64,000 nt of DNA from Melampsora larici-populina 98AG31 (GCF_000204055.1 NW_006768827.1:389652-453651), one strand, 5' to 3'. Counted from the stretch's first letter, positions 1-12,345 are shown. Numbers and translations: made by a program. The notes: generated by a model not told the origin, from the letters alone.

Positions 1-500
1 TATTCACAGGGTGAGGTTCATTGACGGCCTTAGCCCAGATCCACCTGTTTGTGAATCTCCAAGTGGAGTTGCAGAAGGTGGTGACGTTTTTGAAATTATT
101 TGGGTTTGAGAGTATACTCTTGTTCATTTTTGTGATGGTGTGTTCTCGAAGATCGTGTTCAAGTTTATTTCGATGTTGTTTGTGTCTCTGGCAGATAAAT
201 AAGAAATGTTCAACTGTCTCTATCCCGTCTTGGCACTCACAGAGTGGGTCCACTGGTTGTTTGAGTCTGTTGAGGTAGGCATTGAGTGGTGCGTGTCCGG
301 ATTGTAATTGTGTAATGGTGGCAACCTCATGCTTGAGCAGTTGCAATAGTGCTTTGAGGTGCTTTTTGGGTTGGGGCTTTTGACCCAGTCTGCAGCACTC
401 ACCATGTCTGTGTGGTGTTTGCTCATCAACAAGCGCACACGAGTTGCCTTTGTGCCTCAAAGGCAGTCCGTTTGCGCTTGGCATTGGGCGACATCCATAG
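1..500 (-). pseudogene. LINE ORF2 C-terminal fragment, runs off the left edge
   Basis: Read on the minus strand this stretch encodes the tail of a non-LTR retrotransposon polyprotein. The clearest part is the cysteine/histidine cluster around plus 190-250 (CECQDGIETVEHFLFIC), followed by a conserved NSTWRFTNRWIWAKA segment that continues to the window edge. The same layout (CECQEGTESIDHFLFIC, then NSTWRLKNRWVWAN) occurs downstream of the RNase H domain in the LINE at 18.6-23.6 kb, so the two are related but clearly different copies. Only the part after RNase H is visible. The upstream end near 400-500 loses similarity and no start codon can be assigned. I take it as a relic; the rest may lie outside the window. 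Confidence 0.7.
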
Positions 501-539
501 TGGACCTGTGTATAATTTAGGGTTAAAGTTACAATAAAT

Positions 540-1158
540 CACTTGGTGACTGCACCCATATTGGATGCTCTAAGTAAGCAAAATTGAAAAATTTGGGACA
601 TTTATTCATGATTTCCCAAAGATGCCTTTTTTGACAAATTGCCAATTGTTTTGTTCCAATTAAATTAGGTACTTACTTTTTTGATGTCCATCCTCTAAGA
701 AAATGTCACATACACAGAGAAGCTTCAATGGAATATACACAGATGCAAATACAACATTCTGTCTTCTGAACTAAACAACACAAATTGACAAGCAGAAGAC
801 ATATGAGATGCCTTTATCCAAATTAATCATTTTCAAGATCTTTGATCAATAATCTTTAAATGACGTGAATTATATCAATTATGATGATGAGATGAATTCT
901 GGTTTTTAGATTGTGTGTCACTGGAATCCTATTTAGATTTGAAGCACATGTCTCATGTATGGAGAGGAAAATCCAATTGCATTGATTGCACCTTCAAAGT
1001 CAAACTTGAGGAGAAGAAGGAAAAACCATATGTGAGCTTGTTATGTTGTATAACAAAGAGTATCAGTGATTTTCTGTATTTGTTGAGGTTTTCTTTCATT
1101 CATAATTTCAATAAGTTACAATCACAACAACATTTCACAGCTCTCATTTATCCTGATA
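540..1158. other. AT-rich spacer, no gene seen
   Basis: About 620 bases of AT-rich sequence between the LINE fragment and the pogo-like element. No open frame with coding character and no repeat was recognised. The last bases (TA at 1157-1158) are the left target duplication of the pogo-like element. Confidence 0.5.
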
Positions 1159-3167
1159 CAGTCAACCCTGTACTATCCGGTCCTCCGCAAACTGGTAGCC
1201 TGCTAAATACGGTAGCGGAGGTGTCCACCAACTTGGTTCCCAGCCAGATAACCGGTAGCTTGTCTTAGATGATACCCGGTCAATATATTGCAGATACCGG
1301 GTAAAAAAGTAGAGGGGAAAACAGTAGTTTTGTACAAAAAGACGCCCACAGCTCATACATTTGGTCGGAAATAGCTTTTCAAGGTAGTTTGAACCACCCG
1401 AATTTCCCTTTCAATCCGTCTCTCTTCCCCAACCTTGTTCAAAACAGCTCAAAGTGACCAGACAACACCTGTGGAAGTGCTCGGATCACCTTTTTTGGTC
1501 ACAATACAAATTGCATCAATGAGAGCTTCGGTCTGTTGTTCTAAGGGAAGTTCTGGCTCAATCTTGTCCTCCTCAATCACAATCACCTCGTCCACCAAAG
1601 TAACCGCTGCCTCAATCAACTCGGTATTGGTCAGAACCCTGTGTGTATTATTTTTGGCATCAAAGTTGATCAAATTGCTGATGCTCATTGGGTCTCAAAC
1701 ACAAAGAGTAGAAAGATGTGATCTCAATTGGTCTTCTAGTGTTGATTCTTCAAGGTTCTCAATTGGATTGGCACTGTTGGATAATTCAAGTGGAAGGATT
1801 TTTCCCTTTTGATTGCGAGGTGAGATGATCTTGGTATGCTTCCAACAATTCAGTATTGTTTCTTCTGATATTTCTTTCCAAGCCATTCGGACCCATTTCA
1901 TTGCTTGAAGCCAATCAACTTTGTAGATGTTTTTGTTTCTTCCAACCTCCTCGCAGTCAATTGTGTTCCGTAGTTGATAGTTTCAATAGTGTCTTTTGAA
2001 AGCTGCAATGATCCCAGCATCTAAGGGCTGAATTTTTGAGGTTGCATTTGGTGGCAGGAAGAGGAGAGTGAGATGGGGTAGCTCTGTGGTTGAGACAACA
2101 TGAGAAGGTGCATTGTCCAATATCAATAAGATAGTTCGTTTTTGTGCTTTCATCTTGTTGTTCAGTTTGATGAGATACTCTTGTGATAATAAGATTGACC
2201 TGTTAGTATGTCAATCAGTTTGAAAGATGTTCATGATAGTTTTTTACCTGAAAGAGCACACCCGTCATCCAGGCCTTTTTGTTGCTTCGATAATAGAAAT
2301 CCAATTGTTCTTCAGTCTTTTTGTTGAAGCATCAAGCCTTTTCAGCATGTCCAATGAAAAAAGAAGTGGTTTTTCCAAACCATCAGCATTACAAGTCAAT
2401 GCAACTGTAATACGAGTCTTATCATTTTTTGCTCCTAAAATCTGTTGAGATGCAATTGTACGATCTTGATTAAGGCAGTAGAAAATCCCAGTTTCATCCA
2501 TATTGAATATGTCCTTGAGAGCAAATTTGTTTGTTGTCTCGATGATCTCGGGTAGACTTTTTTGAATTGACGCAAAGTCAGCTGAGCCTGATTCAGGGTG
2601 TCTTGACACTTCAAAAACCGTGTCGTGCTTGAAAGCTCTCAAGCCAACCCTTGGAAAAGACTATGTCATCAGACAAGATATCCATCTGCTCTGCTAAGGA
2701 TTTTGCCTTGGCCTAGATAAGTGGACCAGTCAGGCGGGTTCTGTTGTGCTCATACTGAAAAACCCAGTTGGCAAGGTCAGTGTTGTGCTCAGGATGATGA
2801 GCCATCCTACGCCACTTACGTGAGAGTTCTGCTGGGCCCATTCCTAAATAATTATCCTTTTTCTTGAGGATATCCAAGATTGTAGTTTGACCAGGTAGCT
2901 TGAGAAGATCAAAAGTCTGCTTTGCCCATTTTGTTAGGTCGGATTGCTTCAATTTTGGACACTGTGTGTGCTTCTCACACAGCTTCTTCTTCTGATCATT
3001 TGTCATGATTCCAGCTTGTAAAGGCTTGATTCGAGGCATGTTGAGAGCTTTCTAAGGCTGAGAGGATCTTTTTTTGATTTTTTTTTCTCAAATCACAAAT
3101 CTGTTAGCCTGTCAGACCCAGTACCAAGGGCTTCCACTGAGCGTACCGGATAGTACAGGGTTTACTG
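1159..3167 (-). mobile_element. Complete pogo/Tigger-like DNA transposon (2009 bp)
   Basis: The ends are near-perfect inverted repeats of 23 bp. The left end starts CAGTCAACCCTGTACTATCC and the right end, read inward, starts CAGTAAACCCTGTACTATCC. TA dinucleotides at 1157-1158 and 3168-3169 are the target duplication expected for the Tc1/mariner/pogo superfamily. Between the ends lies one transposase gene on the minus strand, broken by stops and frameshifts. Both termini are intact, so the copy could in principle still be cut by a transposase supplied from elsewhere; that is inference. Confidence 0.88.
1449..3039 (-). pseudogene. pogo/Tigger-like DDE transposase, decayed
   Basis: The minus-strand frame opens at the ATG ending at 3039. 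Its first ~110 residues look like the CENP-B N-terminal helix-turn-helix (KWAKQTFDLLK) followed by a Tc5-type DNA-binding helix (HPEHNTDLANWVFQYE). The catalytic DDE region follows at about 2640-2265 (DIFNMDETGIFYCL, first Asp). Continuing in other frames are ILLILDNAPSHVV (second Asp, near 2100-2140) and PPNATSKIQPLDAGII (third Asp, near 2010-2060). The chain then runs through 1901-1695 and 1688-1449. A TGA at 1695-1697 splits the last two pieces in frame, and further stops and shifts lie near 2700 and 2240. The enzyme would be nonfunctional. Family assignment rests on the DDE motifs, TA duplication and terminal repeats together. Confidence 0.85.
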
Positions 3168-3169
3168 TA

Positions 3170-3744
3170 TGTTCCTTTGATGGAATAAATGAGGTTGATA
3201 AACATTACACAAAATGTGGGATACGGTCCTTTTGAATTTCAGACGGCAGAGCTATAAGTTCTTATGGTCAGACTCACACTGCCACACAAGGGCTGTGAGT
3301 TCCAGTGTGCAGTAAAGTGGGTCAAAGTTTGGACACAAAGTCAGACCGTATGAGCTGATCTCAAGCAATGGCATCAGGGAGTGCTGATCTTCCTAGCCAA
3401 GTGAGTGGAGGACTTGCTCAACAGTATGAATATGTCACAAGGAGGACATGGCAAGGGGGTGTGGCATTTTTCTCCCTGAACAACCTTTTCTTTTATTACA
3501 GCCGTTTCAAGAAAGGTTGACAACTTTTTTTGGAGAAAGTTGTCTCTGCAGCAGGTAAAACCAGAGACAAGACTTGGTTACAGGTTTATTCATTTCTGTA
3601 TTCTTCCAATTAGTGGAGAGACAAAATCAAGTGAGGAACAAGACCCGGGTTTTGCACATTGGCAAGATTTTCAAAAAAAACAATCTTTGTTGAAACAGCT
3701 GTATTATAGATGTTGTAGCCACCCCTAAGGGTCTCAGGGGTTCA
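3170..3744. other. Spacer, nothing recognised
   Basis: Flank between the pogo-like element and the next MITE. I see no convincing coding frame, tandem repeat or terminal repeat in it. Confidence 0.4.
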
Positions 3745-4215
3745 CACCGCGGGAATCATTAAGTGTGAAACCAATTGAGAAAAGTCGTGGTGTCCGGGTC
3801 CAGGACTTCCTTCAATCGCGGATCTTGTTTGCCATAGGTCCGCAAGCTTGTGTTGAGCTGCCCTCTACATAGTCATCCACTCAGGCTGTAGTATGGACTA
3901 ATGGAGGTACCATATGTCTAGACTCTTGTAACATGTACGTAAAAGCTCATGACTCATACATGATCTTGAGTGGTCTGAGGATATTGAAAGAAAAGACATG
4001 CATAAAGGCAGGATAAAGGAAGGTATCATGATCAGCTTCATTAAATATGTATGCACTGTTGTGGTTGATATACTGCAGCTCAGGTAGACAACTCAAGGGC
4101 ATCTTGATGCAAGCTAGCAACCTATGGCAAACAAGATCCACAATTGAAGAAAGTTGCAGACCCGCACACCACAACTTTGCTCAATCCAGTTTCACACTTA
4201 ATGATTCCCACGGTG
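3745..4215. mobile_element. MITE with ~120-bp inverted arms, CACCG ends
   Basis: This 471-bp element is a near palindrome. The left arm begins CACCGCGGGAATCATTAAGT. The right arm read inward begins CACCGTGGGAATCATTAAGT, and similarity continues for roughly 120 bases on each side (shared GGATCTTGTTTGCCATAGGT deep in both arms). TCA at 3742-3744 and 4216-4218 is a 3-bp target duplication. Ends beginning CAC with a 3-bp duplication are the hallmark of CACTA/EnSpm-type elements, so I read it as a non-autonomous member with long arms. No transposase is encoded. Confidence 0.8.
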
Positions 4216-4218
4216 TCA

Positions 4219-5102
4219 GTAGCTAGTCAGTAGGGTTTGGGGGGACACTGCTTGTTGGTGACCCAAGCTGCAATTGAAATCTAATTCAGTTCAAAAGCGA
4301 CTGAAGGTGAGCCACTGTTCAAAAAATATCAAAGCCAGCATATTTTTTTTGGAAAAAAAGGAAGAAAAAATAACTGTGTGGTGTGACACTAAGCCCAGCA
4401 TCTCAGCTCTGAAACACTTGTCTGGCCAAACAAACAGGCTGTTCAAAAGCCTCTCTGTTTGTCTGGCTTGGTTCCTGTCACTGGTATCAATTCTGCAGTG
4501 GTCTGACACATCACTAGATTTTTATGTTGGCCCTGGGCATCTCAGAAAAAAGTACTTGTGACACCTTTGATATGATTTGGCGGAATTCAACCAAATTCCA
4601 ACAAAATCTATGACACCAGATCCACTGGCTAAAACTTGGTCAGACTTTTGCCCAACCCCTACTATTTCTCTCACGTAGTAGCATCACAGAATTTCAGATC
4701 TTAGGATTGTGGTGTGATTTGTATTTGATGACCACTTTCAAACACAACTAAAAAACCAAAACTTGAGCCAAAAACATTCCTTTGAGGATGGCTTCTACTT
4801 CTCCCAACCTTTGAACATTCAATTTGACTAACTTAACTAAGTCCCTCCTCCAATTGCAGGTGTCCTCTGGAGCCTGTGGAGGAGGGATTAACAACTTATC
4901 AGCACTTTTCAGCCTGATTAAATTTTGGTTTGGCAGAGGTTATCTCCAATCCAAAATAACATAGTCTTGCACAGAACAAAGCCCTCAATTTTTAGGGAAG
5001 ATTATAGAACCAAGTCTTCCCCATCCTTTGCCCTCTTCAGATCCTTCTCAAGAGGTTTTCAAGTTGAGGGCCTAAAGCAACTCAAGGCAAACTTACAAAA
5101 TG
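4219..5102. other. Spacer, no gene recognised
   Basis: About 880 bases between two MITEs. Short open frames occur but have no recognisable motif and no splice-linked continuation. I see nothing else to report. Confidence 0.4.
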
Positions 5103-5105
5103 TGA

Positions 5106-5483
5106 GGGCCCGTTTGGCTGGAACCCAAAAACAGTTTTTGGTCAAAAGCGCCACCAAAGCCAAAAACTGTTTTTGGGTCAAAACCGTTTTTGATTTTCAT
5201 CAAAAACACCAATGTTTGGTGACTTTGTTTGATCAAAAAAAACCATTTTTGATCAAAAAGTCTTCAGTATTGAAAAACAGCCCTGAGGCTGTTTTTGAGA
5301 CCAAAAAGGGTTTTTGCCCTTATTTGCCCCTCTATTTCAACTTTTTGATGAACTCTTTGGTCAAGTGTTTGGTAATCAAAAACCCAAATTTCATGTTTTT
5401 CATTCCGCCCCATGAAAAAGAGGTGGATTGAAAAAGTGTTTTTGTGTACATAACACTTTTGGCTGAACCAGCCACACAGGCCC
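5106..5483. mobile_element. Harbinger/Tourist-like MITE (378 bp)
   Basis: The left end reads GGGCCCGTTTGGCTGGAACC and the right end read inward reads GGGCCTGTGTGGCTGGTTCA. This GGGCC-G-TTTGG pattern is usual for PIF/Harbinger (Tourist-like) MITEs. TGA at 5103-5105 and 5484-5486 gives a 3-bp target duplication. The interior is dominated by AAAAAC/GTTTTT words and carries no gene. Confidence 0.8.
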
Positions 5484-5612
5484 TGAGTCATGTTGTGGGT
5501 GCGCTCTCTTTTTTATGGGCGCGCCTGGGCGCAGAGACTGGTTTCCTGAGGGGCGCTTCTTGTAAAAAAAAGCCAAAAAAACTCTTGAAAAGAATGTTTG
5601 CCTTCCTTGCAT

Positions 5613-7939
5613 TCAAAAAAGATCAGCAGGGTCCCACACTGCAGCTGCGGTATCTACAATAGCATCAGCTGAATGTGTAGATTTCACACTGTGTAAAGAA
5701 TCAGGTACAAAACTGGTGAGATCAAAAAGATCTCGTATCATGTCATCAAATAAATCTGGATCTAATCCCCTGAACATCGGATCAGTCTGGTCTTGTTGAG
5801 GGAAAACTCTGTTTTCAAACTCCTCAAGTTCTTCTAGTCCTGAAAAGCAAGTTGCCTGTGATTCAAATTCTTTGTTGTTTTTGATTTTGATTTTGCTTTC
5901 AGAATTGTTTTTTTTTGATTTATGTGCAAGTGATAATTTAGCTTGGGATATCATCTTCAAGTGAGTTGGAGTTATTTGATTGCAAAACTTGGTCATGGTG
6001 GCTGACATACACGTAAAGAGGCTTTTGAACCCCCCAGCATGGGGTACCAGCGCAAGCAGTTTGATGGCAAACAGACTGATCTGGTTTGTAGTTAGTGTCA
6101 CTGGTAATGTACGCCAGTAATCAAGTGCAAGGGAAACTACATATGAGATATTGCAATGTATGATTTTTCAGTTTGAAGTAGAAGGTCTCAAATCATTTGA
6201 AGCTTTTATAGTTTAGTTGTACTTACATTGCTTGGACAAGTTGAAAGGCTCAATACCTTTGAGGTACATGATGGCTTGATCTTTCAGGTTGATTGTGTCT
6301 GCCTTTGAGTAACCCCAAACAAAAGTGATGTTTACCATCATCCTTTGAATATCTGTAATAGAATATCTACAATACACTGCCATATGAAGATAACTCAGGG
6401 CCAGGAAAAAGCCAACAATGTAGATATTGGTCTTGTACATCTCCGCACGTTTGTTCAAAAGCTTAAGACAATTGTTCTTGAAGTTGACATATTGGGGCCA
6501 AATTGAGATATCAATTGTTTTTAACGCGCAATATACTGTGCAAAGTAGATATCTGCAATTGAGGTGATTTTGTGTTCCAAGCAAGCTAGTGCATCCAAGA
6601 CGGGTTTCAGAAATCCAACAAGTGCCTTGTTTGCAGTAAAGTGATCTCAAGTTTGGACTAGCTGGCAAATGGGAGGTGGAATTTTAGGTGTGTCCACCAA
6701 TTGATCTTTGGCTTTCTCAACACATTTGAGAAATTCTATCTCATGCTGATCCACAGAAAGACAGACTTTGGTGAAGCTGGACCAGCGGCTTTCACAGGCT
6801 GTCTGGAGAGCGTGAGTGACTCCTTCCTTCTTCATCCAAGATGCAAGGTTTTTGGCCCAGAATGCTGATGATGTAAAGAAATTGACAAGCTTTTTGTTGT
6901 GAGAAGTAACATCCTTCATACTTTGGTGGTTAAGAAAGTCCTTAGCAATAAGATTGAATGCATGTAAGACACATGCTAATCCAAATACATGATTATGCTC
7001 CTCTTGAACAAGCCTCTGTATCAACCAAGCAGGATAGTAAGTTATGTGTCATATCCAACAAACAAAAGGGATAGACTTACACAGAACTTGACCATAGTGG
7101 AAGGAGAGTCTGTCACAACAGCATTAATGTTATCCCATCAAAGCTCCAAGCCTTCAAGGGATTTGTTCAAGGCTTGCAAGATGTTTTCTGATGTATGTCT
7201 CATCTCATGAAGATTGAGCTGATCAACAAAGTGTTTGATCTCATTTCCGCGTAGAACAAGAACAGCATAAACACTGTTTCTCCCTACATCGGTCCACCCA
7301 TCTAAAGAGACTGTCAAGCCGGTTTGTTGCTTGAGGTCATTACGCATAGCGAGTACACAATTCGCATCTAAATTTGGAAGTATTCTATCCATCATTATGA
7401 AACGCGAAGGGGGTTGATAAGGTGCAACAGAAAGTTGCCGTTGATAACGTCAAAAGGCGGGGTTGTGAAGGAAGTTGAAAGGTATACGTCCACCGATTAA
7501 GGAGACCAGTAGTTCCTCATAAAGCTCATTCATTTTATATTCTTTCTGTTCGCAGAAGTGATGAAGATCTTCAAATGTGTGGACAATTTTGGGTTTTTTA
7601 GTTGAAAAGAGGGAAGAGGAAGCTGCTGCTGGGGTGCTTGAGATGGGTGTTTTGGCAGTCAGATTTTTCTTTGAGTTTGGCCGTGAGTTGGATATATTCA
7701 GATCTTTTTTCACTTGTTATGGATCTACAGCTCTCTGTCATGTGCAAATGAAGTCTACTTGGCTTTCCGTCCATGACTGACTTGCAGTGAGTACACTGTG
7801 CAAGTCGGCGAGCTTTTGAAAGATCACGTGTTGCTGACATCAAGAATCCTATCCAGCGGAGCAAACATGTGCTATTAGGTGAGATCCATTCCGCAGAGTT
7901 GCTTGCCGATTGAGACGAATTCTGTTTTTCTTTGGGCAT
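5613..7939 (-). pseudogene. hAT-family transposase, decayed
   Basis: Pieces of one hAT transposase are spread over minus-strand frames. A BED-like zinc finger comes first (CTHCKSVMDGKPSRLHLHMT, about 7760-7830). The catalytic entry motif SLDGWTDVGRNSVYAVLVL (DUF659-type, about 7260-7320) follows, then the CESRWSSF motif (about 6765-6790) in a helix-rich part. The C-terminal dimerisation segment (ALVPHAGGFKSLFTCMSATM, about 5990-6060) lies in the final piece, which ends in an acidic tail. Frameshifts near 7600, 7420 and 6660, plus other breaks, separate the pieces; some may be introns, for example around 7050-7130. I did not find clean terminal repeats or an 8-bp duplication. The family call rests on motif order. 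Confidence 0.78.
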
Positions 7940-8019
7940 TGAGGCTGATATCCTGTTGGAGAACTATTGAGATGAATGTGTGTTCAACTCGAGGGTCAAG
8001 ACCATCGGCTAACAGCGGA

Positions 8020-8995
8020 ATACTATATAGGGGCGCGCCCCGTCCTGTTTAGTACTTTTGGGGCGCGCCTGGGCCGGTGTGGAAAAGACCCCGCGGTTGC
8101 GTTAAATTTAACCTTACCGCACCCGATTTACCGCACGAGTGCGGATGCTCCTTCATTTTTGTTTTTGAGACACGGTCTTCTCATTCTCATGAGTCCTGCT
8201 CCCTCAGTTTGGGGCTTCAGGCATCATCTTCAATGAACCCTACAGTATGTTCAAGTTGTTTTCCTTACAACAGGGATTGTCTAGAACTTCATGTCAGTAA
8301 TCATTTTTTCATAAATAGGTGACAAAGAGTCTCAGCTCAGCTGACAAAACTGCTTAGACGAAGACAACAATAGAAGAGCACCAAGCTGTGTGTAGACCTA
8401 CAACCTCCTACAACTGGGTATTGGGGTGTTTGACCGCGGCGACACTGACAGCAGTCAAGCTCTCCGCTCGGAAATCATCATCATCATCATCATCATGAAT
8501 CCATCATATGATCATGATATTGGTTTCTTTCACCTTGAAATTATTTCGTCAATTTCAGTCATCAAAATACATTGGGAGACATGCAGATGATACGTGTTTG
8601 ACATTGGTGCGGCAACAACAAGACTGTTTTATCCATTCTGCATGTCATGTTTTCAGTTCTTGCCCTTCCTCGTATGTTCGTCCAGGGCTCGGCTCGGAAG
8701 GAATATTTATCGAACGATAAATCTTCGAAGATTCTCGGGGCCGAGACCTGGACAAGTGAAGAAGTTAGCAGCTTTTCGCACTTAAGCATCAGGGAGCTCA
8801 CTAATTACCAGTGACGAAATTTGCAAAGTGCCGATGCCGTCCGAGACTACTTGGTCATACTTTGGCAGTACTTGAGATGAGACAACATAATTTGTGGCAC
8901 ATACGGACAGAACTTGAGTTACAACTAAACCCTTCAAGTCACCCAAGTGTTTAAGGCCGCGAGCAACAGACATCTCGAGATCAAGCCGCCCGACC
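8020..8995. other. Upstream region of the secreted-protein gene, with (ATC)n run
   Basis: It contains two GC-rich palindromic clusters built on GGCGCGCC (about 8032-8045 and 8070-8086), a run of seven ATC triplets at 8474-8496, and otherwise unremarkable sequence. Since the gene starting at 8996 lies downstream, its promoter should be in the right half, but I cannot point to specific elements. Confidence 0.4.
8474..8496. repeat. (ATC)n microsatellite
   Basis: Seven perfect ATC triplets. No wider structure around it was noticed. Confidence 0.9.
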
Positions 8996-11900
8996 ATGGA
9001 TCTATTCAACAAGAGATCATGCCAGAGGATGGCCTTCATTTTTCATTGGCCTATGTTACTGACAGCAATGGGCATTTGGGATGCATCCCGCTTTGCTCCA
9101 GAATCATGGTCTCATTTGGCAGAACCTCGGAATCCGCTACTCCATCAGCACGACGTCTCTTTTCTCGAAAACGAATATACGGCAACTAGCACACTGTTCG
9201 ACACGCCAGGATCGCCGGTTGATAGAATATACACCGGTGGAAATGGAAAACATGTCAGTGAAGAAACCAAGTATCACGGCGATCAAGGTGCAGAATGAGC
9301 CTTGACTTTTTTGTTTGCTTTACTTCTTGGAAGCCCGTCCCAAGTTTCGACTCTCCTGGTCAAGAAGATCCAGGCGTTCTCAACACACCCGACCGACTGG
9401 CGAATAATTGGTGGAGCGGAGCCGAGAGTCCGGAGCAGCGCTCAGTATATCAGGAGATAGGAGACGGATCCCAGCACCACTCATTGCTTTCGACTTTGCA
9501 GACTGAGACAGCATCTCTTTGGCATGACACCCATCTGTTCACTTCTCCTCCATTGGACGCCCACAGGGACAAACTTGAAGAATGGTCAGGGCTTGAAGAC
9601 CTATTCGCAAGCGGTGATTGGAACACATTCAAGGCTCAAAAGAGCCCAAGTGTTCCCGATGATCGGGTTGAAACCTTAGAGATGTTCGGAAAAGTATCAG
9701 TAGAACATGAACATGCTCCTCATCGCGATCACTTCCAGGAGATTGTATTCGAGGAATTGCCTGAAATAGTTTCTGTACCAGCTTGGGACGTATATAATCA
9801 TTACCCACTATCAAATTCTCACATGTCTTCTTCTCCAGTGGACCTTTATCATGCTATCACCACGACTGGCTCTCCTGTTGGAAACACCGCACTGTTTGAA
9901 GATACAAGTTCTATGTCTCATCTGGGATCGCCTCTGCCCCCACCGATCTCGGTTCACAGTCCCGGTGGAGCTCTACAAAATGGAGACTTTCCGCCGGATA
10001 GCCTCTACAAAAGCATTACAGGTATCAAGAGGGACTTCAAAGCGCACGAGGTCGCAGGAGTCTTGGCACATCATGAGTTCCACGAAACCCCTCAGGCCTT
10101 CTGGAATATGCCTCCTACCGAGTTTTCGCAATCTTCACCTGACTATCAGACCCTCGATGGCAATTTGATCCGTTCTCCACAAAGTCATGTATTCAATAAC
10201 CTCGGACACAGTCACAACTTTGAAAACTCCCTCGAGTCTCAAACCTTCCACAAAGCGCCCAGATCAAATTTGCATGATATGTCATCACAGCTGCACCCCC
10301 TTCCGGCCAGTGCTCCATTATCAAACCAGCTTGAGACATTTGGAAAAACTTTCGACCATCTTGACCATGGCATATCTGACAGCACAAAGCCAATATCGCC
10401 TATTATAAAAGAAGGGTCAGATTGGTCTTCAGAATCGTAAGTGTCCCTGATTAAACTTGAACAAGGATGCGATGTTTTTTGACCCTCAGTCGGCGGATTA
10501 CAGCTCCCAAGACTCACCAATCACACTTGACTCACTTATTCATGAACTCGATTTGCTACCACACTTAGACGTCCTACCAGAGTTGGAAAGCTTTTTGATG
10601 GATCCCCATATGCCTTTTTCACCTCTTTCTGAACAGTATGGCGTCTCGTCAGCACAGACGCCAAGTGGCTTCTTGGACACCCAACCATCGAGAAATTTCA
10701 AAGTCGCGAGTGGCATTGAGAAGTCAGATGATACCGCAAGTCCAAGGCTCATTGAGTGGAAAAGCAATGAAGTCGAATTGGATCGAGCTAATCCAGGTAT
10801 CGTACCCTGTCTTTTCAGACTTCCGGTATTCCACTCGGCCTCACTTCAAGGTAAGCAAACCTGACGTGTTATTTTGAGAAGTCTAGCTCGGCAGAATTTG
10901 GACCAAGATATAACGAGCTCTCAGAACACAAAACTACCTTATCAAGATGCGTTGGCAAGCTCTCCAAGATCAGGACAGCTTAAGCGCCCAACTCGGACTT
11001 ATCAAATCGATTCTCAACCTTCCAAGCGAAAAACACTTCATGCTTCTTCTTCATTAGATGAAAATGATGAATCCTTCAGTCAATCAAAACTGTTTTCAAC
11101 ATCCGCAGATAGCCAAATTCATCCTACGGACTCATCCACTCGCCCAAGTTCGCAGCCATCTTCGCCACAATCTAAGCCTCATACTAATCTTGAATTTCAA
11201 TCTGAGAAGCATTCTGACTTGGAAGAACCCCGCAATGAAGAAACTATACCAGAGATTTTTGACAAGATGCGCTCGAAAATAACGGGTATCAAAGAAAATT
11301 ATTCGAGCACCTGGGCTGACGTAAGATTCAACGAGGCTACATCAGCGTATTCAGAAAGGGTACATAAGATGCACACTTTGCTCCACTTGTCAGACACATC
11401 TCCTCCAGAAGAAGTCGACTTGGACTTCGCCAAACCCATACCGATGTCGTCTCGCGCTTTACTTGAGAAACACCAACCGCAACTTCAAGATTTCACGAAC
11501 TCAATATTGAAACACGAGCCTAACGAGCATCCAGCGAGACATGTGATAGTTAATCTGCAAACGCTTTGGGATAATTTCCTAGAGATGGTCACCATCTGTT
11601 CTGAAATACTCTCTTTGAATCGTGTACAAACCAATATGGAACAAGATGTTCTCGATGCCCATGATTGGATCTTGGAAAAATGGAAACGGATCCCAGAGAC
11701 TAAATTCAATTGGTGGCCTGTTCGTGGAGCAACCTACCCTCCCGGAAAACCACACGAGTCCAATTCTTTCACTGAAGACTTTGAAAAATTACCGGTACAC
11801 GAAAGTACTGTGTTTTGGCTGAACCATAGATTGCATAATAAAAGGCGTGAAGGCGCCGCCGCCGATTACGTGTTACGATTTATACGTGAAAAGCGAGAAG

Positions 11901-12076
11901 GTTGGATCCTTTATCTAACTCCCAGAACTGTTGATAAAGTATTGTCCAGAACTTTGTTAGGCACAATGAAAAAGGTAAGATCATTAAGCTACCCATCTCC
12001 TTCCCGCAACTATCGAGCGTGGGATGCGCGTATATATACAATGGCGAGGGGTTTCATGACATCACAGACTAGTTAA
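8996..12076 (+). CDS. Predicted secreted protein of ~947 aa, four exons, unrecognised family
   Basis: Exons 8996-9253, 9334-10436, 10504-10796 and 10887-12076 join in phase to 948 codons including the stop. Introns are 80, 67 and 90 bp; the first has a GTCAGT donor, a CTTGAC branch site and a pyrimidine tract. The third donor is ambiguous (10797, 10826 or 10851). The start sits in GACCATGG. Residues 12-30 (MAFIFHWPMLLTAMGIW) form a hydrophobic stretch after a basic N-region, so a signal peptide is likely. The middle is Ser/Pro/His-rich and disordered. A basic cluster (KRPTRTYQIDSQPSKRK) resembles a bipartite nuclear signal. The last ~270 residues look folded and helical with aromatic motifs (FNWWPVRG, FWLNHRL, REKREGWILYL). 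I do not recognise the family. A rust-specific secreted protein, possibly an effector, is inference. Confidence 0.72.
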
Positions 12077-12079
12077 TTG

Positions 12080-12301
12080 TAAATTCATCAAACAAATCTT
12101 GGCTCAAATATCTCATACTAATCTTTTATTGAATCCACAACAACAAAATTAAGCTGCTGCTATTTCTCGCCTACATGCTTTTTGTCTGGTGCCAGGATTC
12201 TTGATGCAAATGTGAAACACACCGACGATGTTGTGTGTTCAAGGGTATCTAAAGGTAACTTTCCTATAAGTTTAGATATCAATTTATGCATAAATTCTTT
12301 T
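12080..12301. other. 3' flank of the secreted-protein gene
   Basis: AT-rich sequence directly after the stop codon, presumably holding the 3' UTR and polyadenylation site. No defined signal could be assigned. Confidence 0.35.
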
Positions 12302-12345
12302 CACAGGGGCCCAAACAAGAGCTCACATAGAGGTGAGCATGAAAA
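12302..12345. mobile_element. Lone terminus of a CACAGGGGC-ended element
   Basis: The sequence CACAGGGGCCCAAAC followed by the hairpin GCTCAC-atagag-GTGAGC matches the termini of the element nested in the LINE (21802 and 23067 ends), which have the same CACAGGGGC start and a CTCAC..GTGAG hairpin. It is preceded by TTT, as is the other copy. Sequence to its right (12400-12560) is rich in CTCAG/CTGAG words like the interior of that element, so this is probably the left end of a truncated relative. I found no matching right end. Confidence 0.65.
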
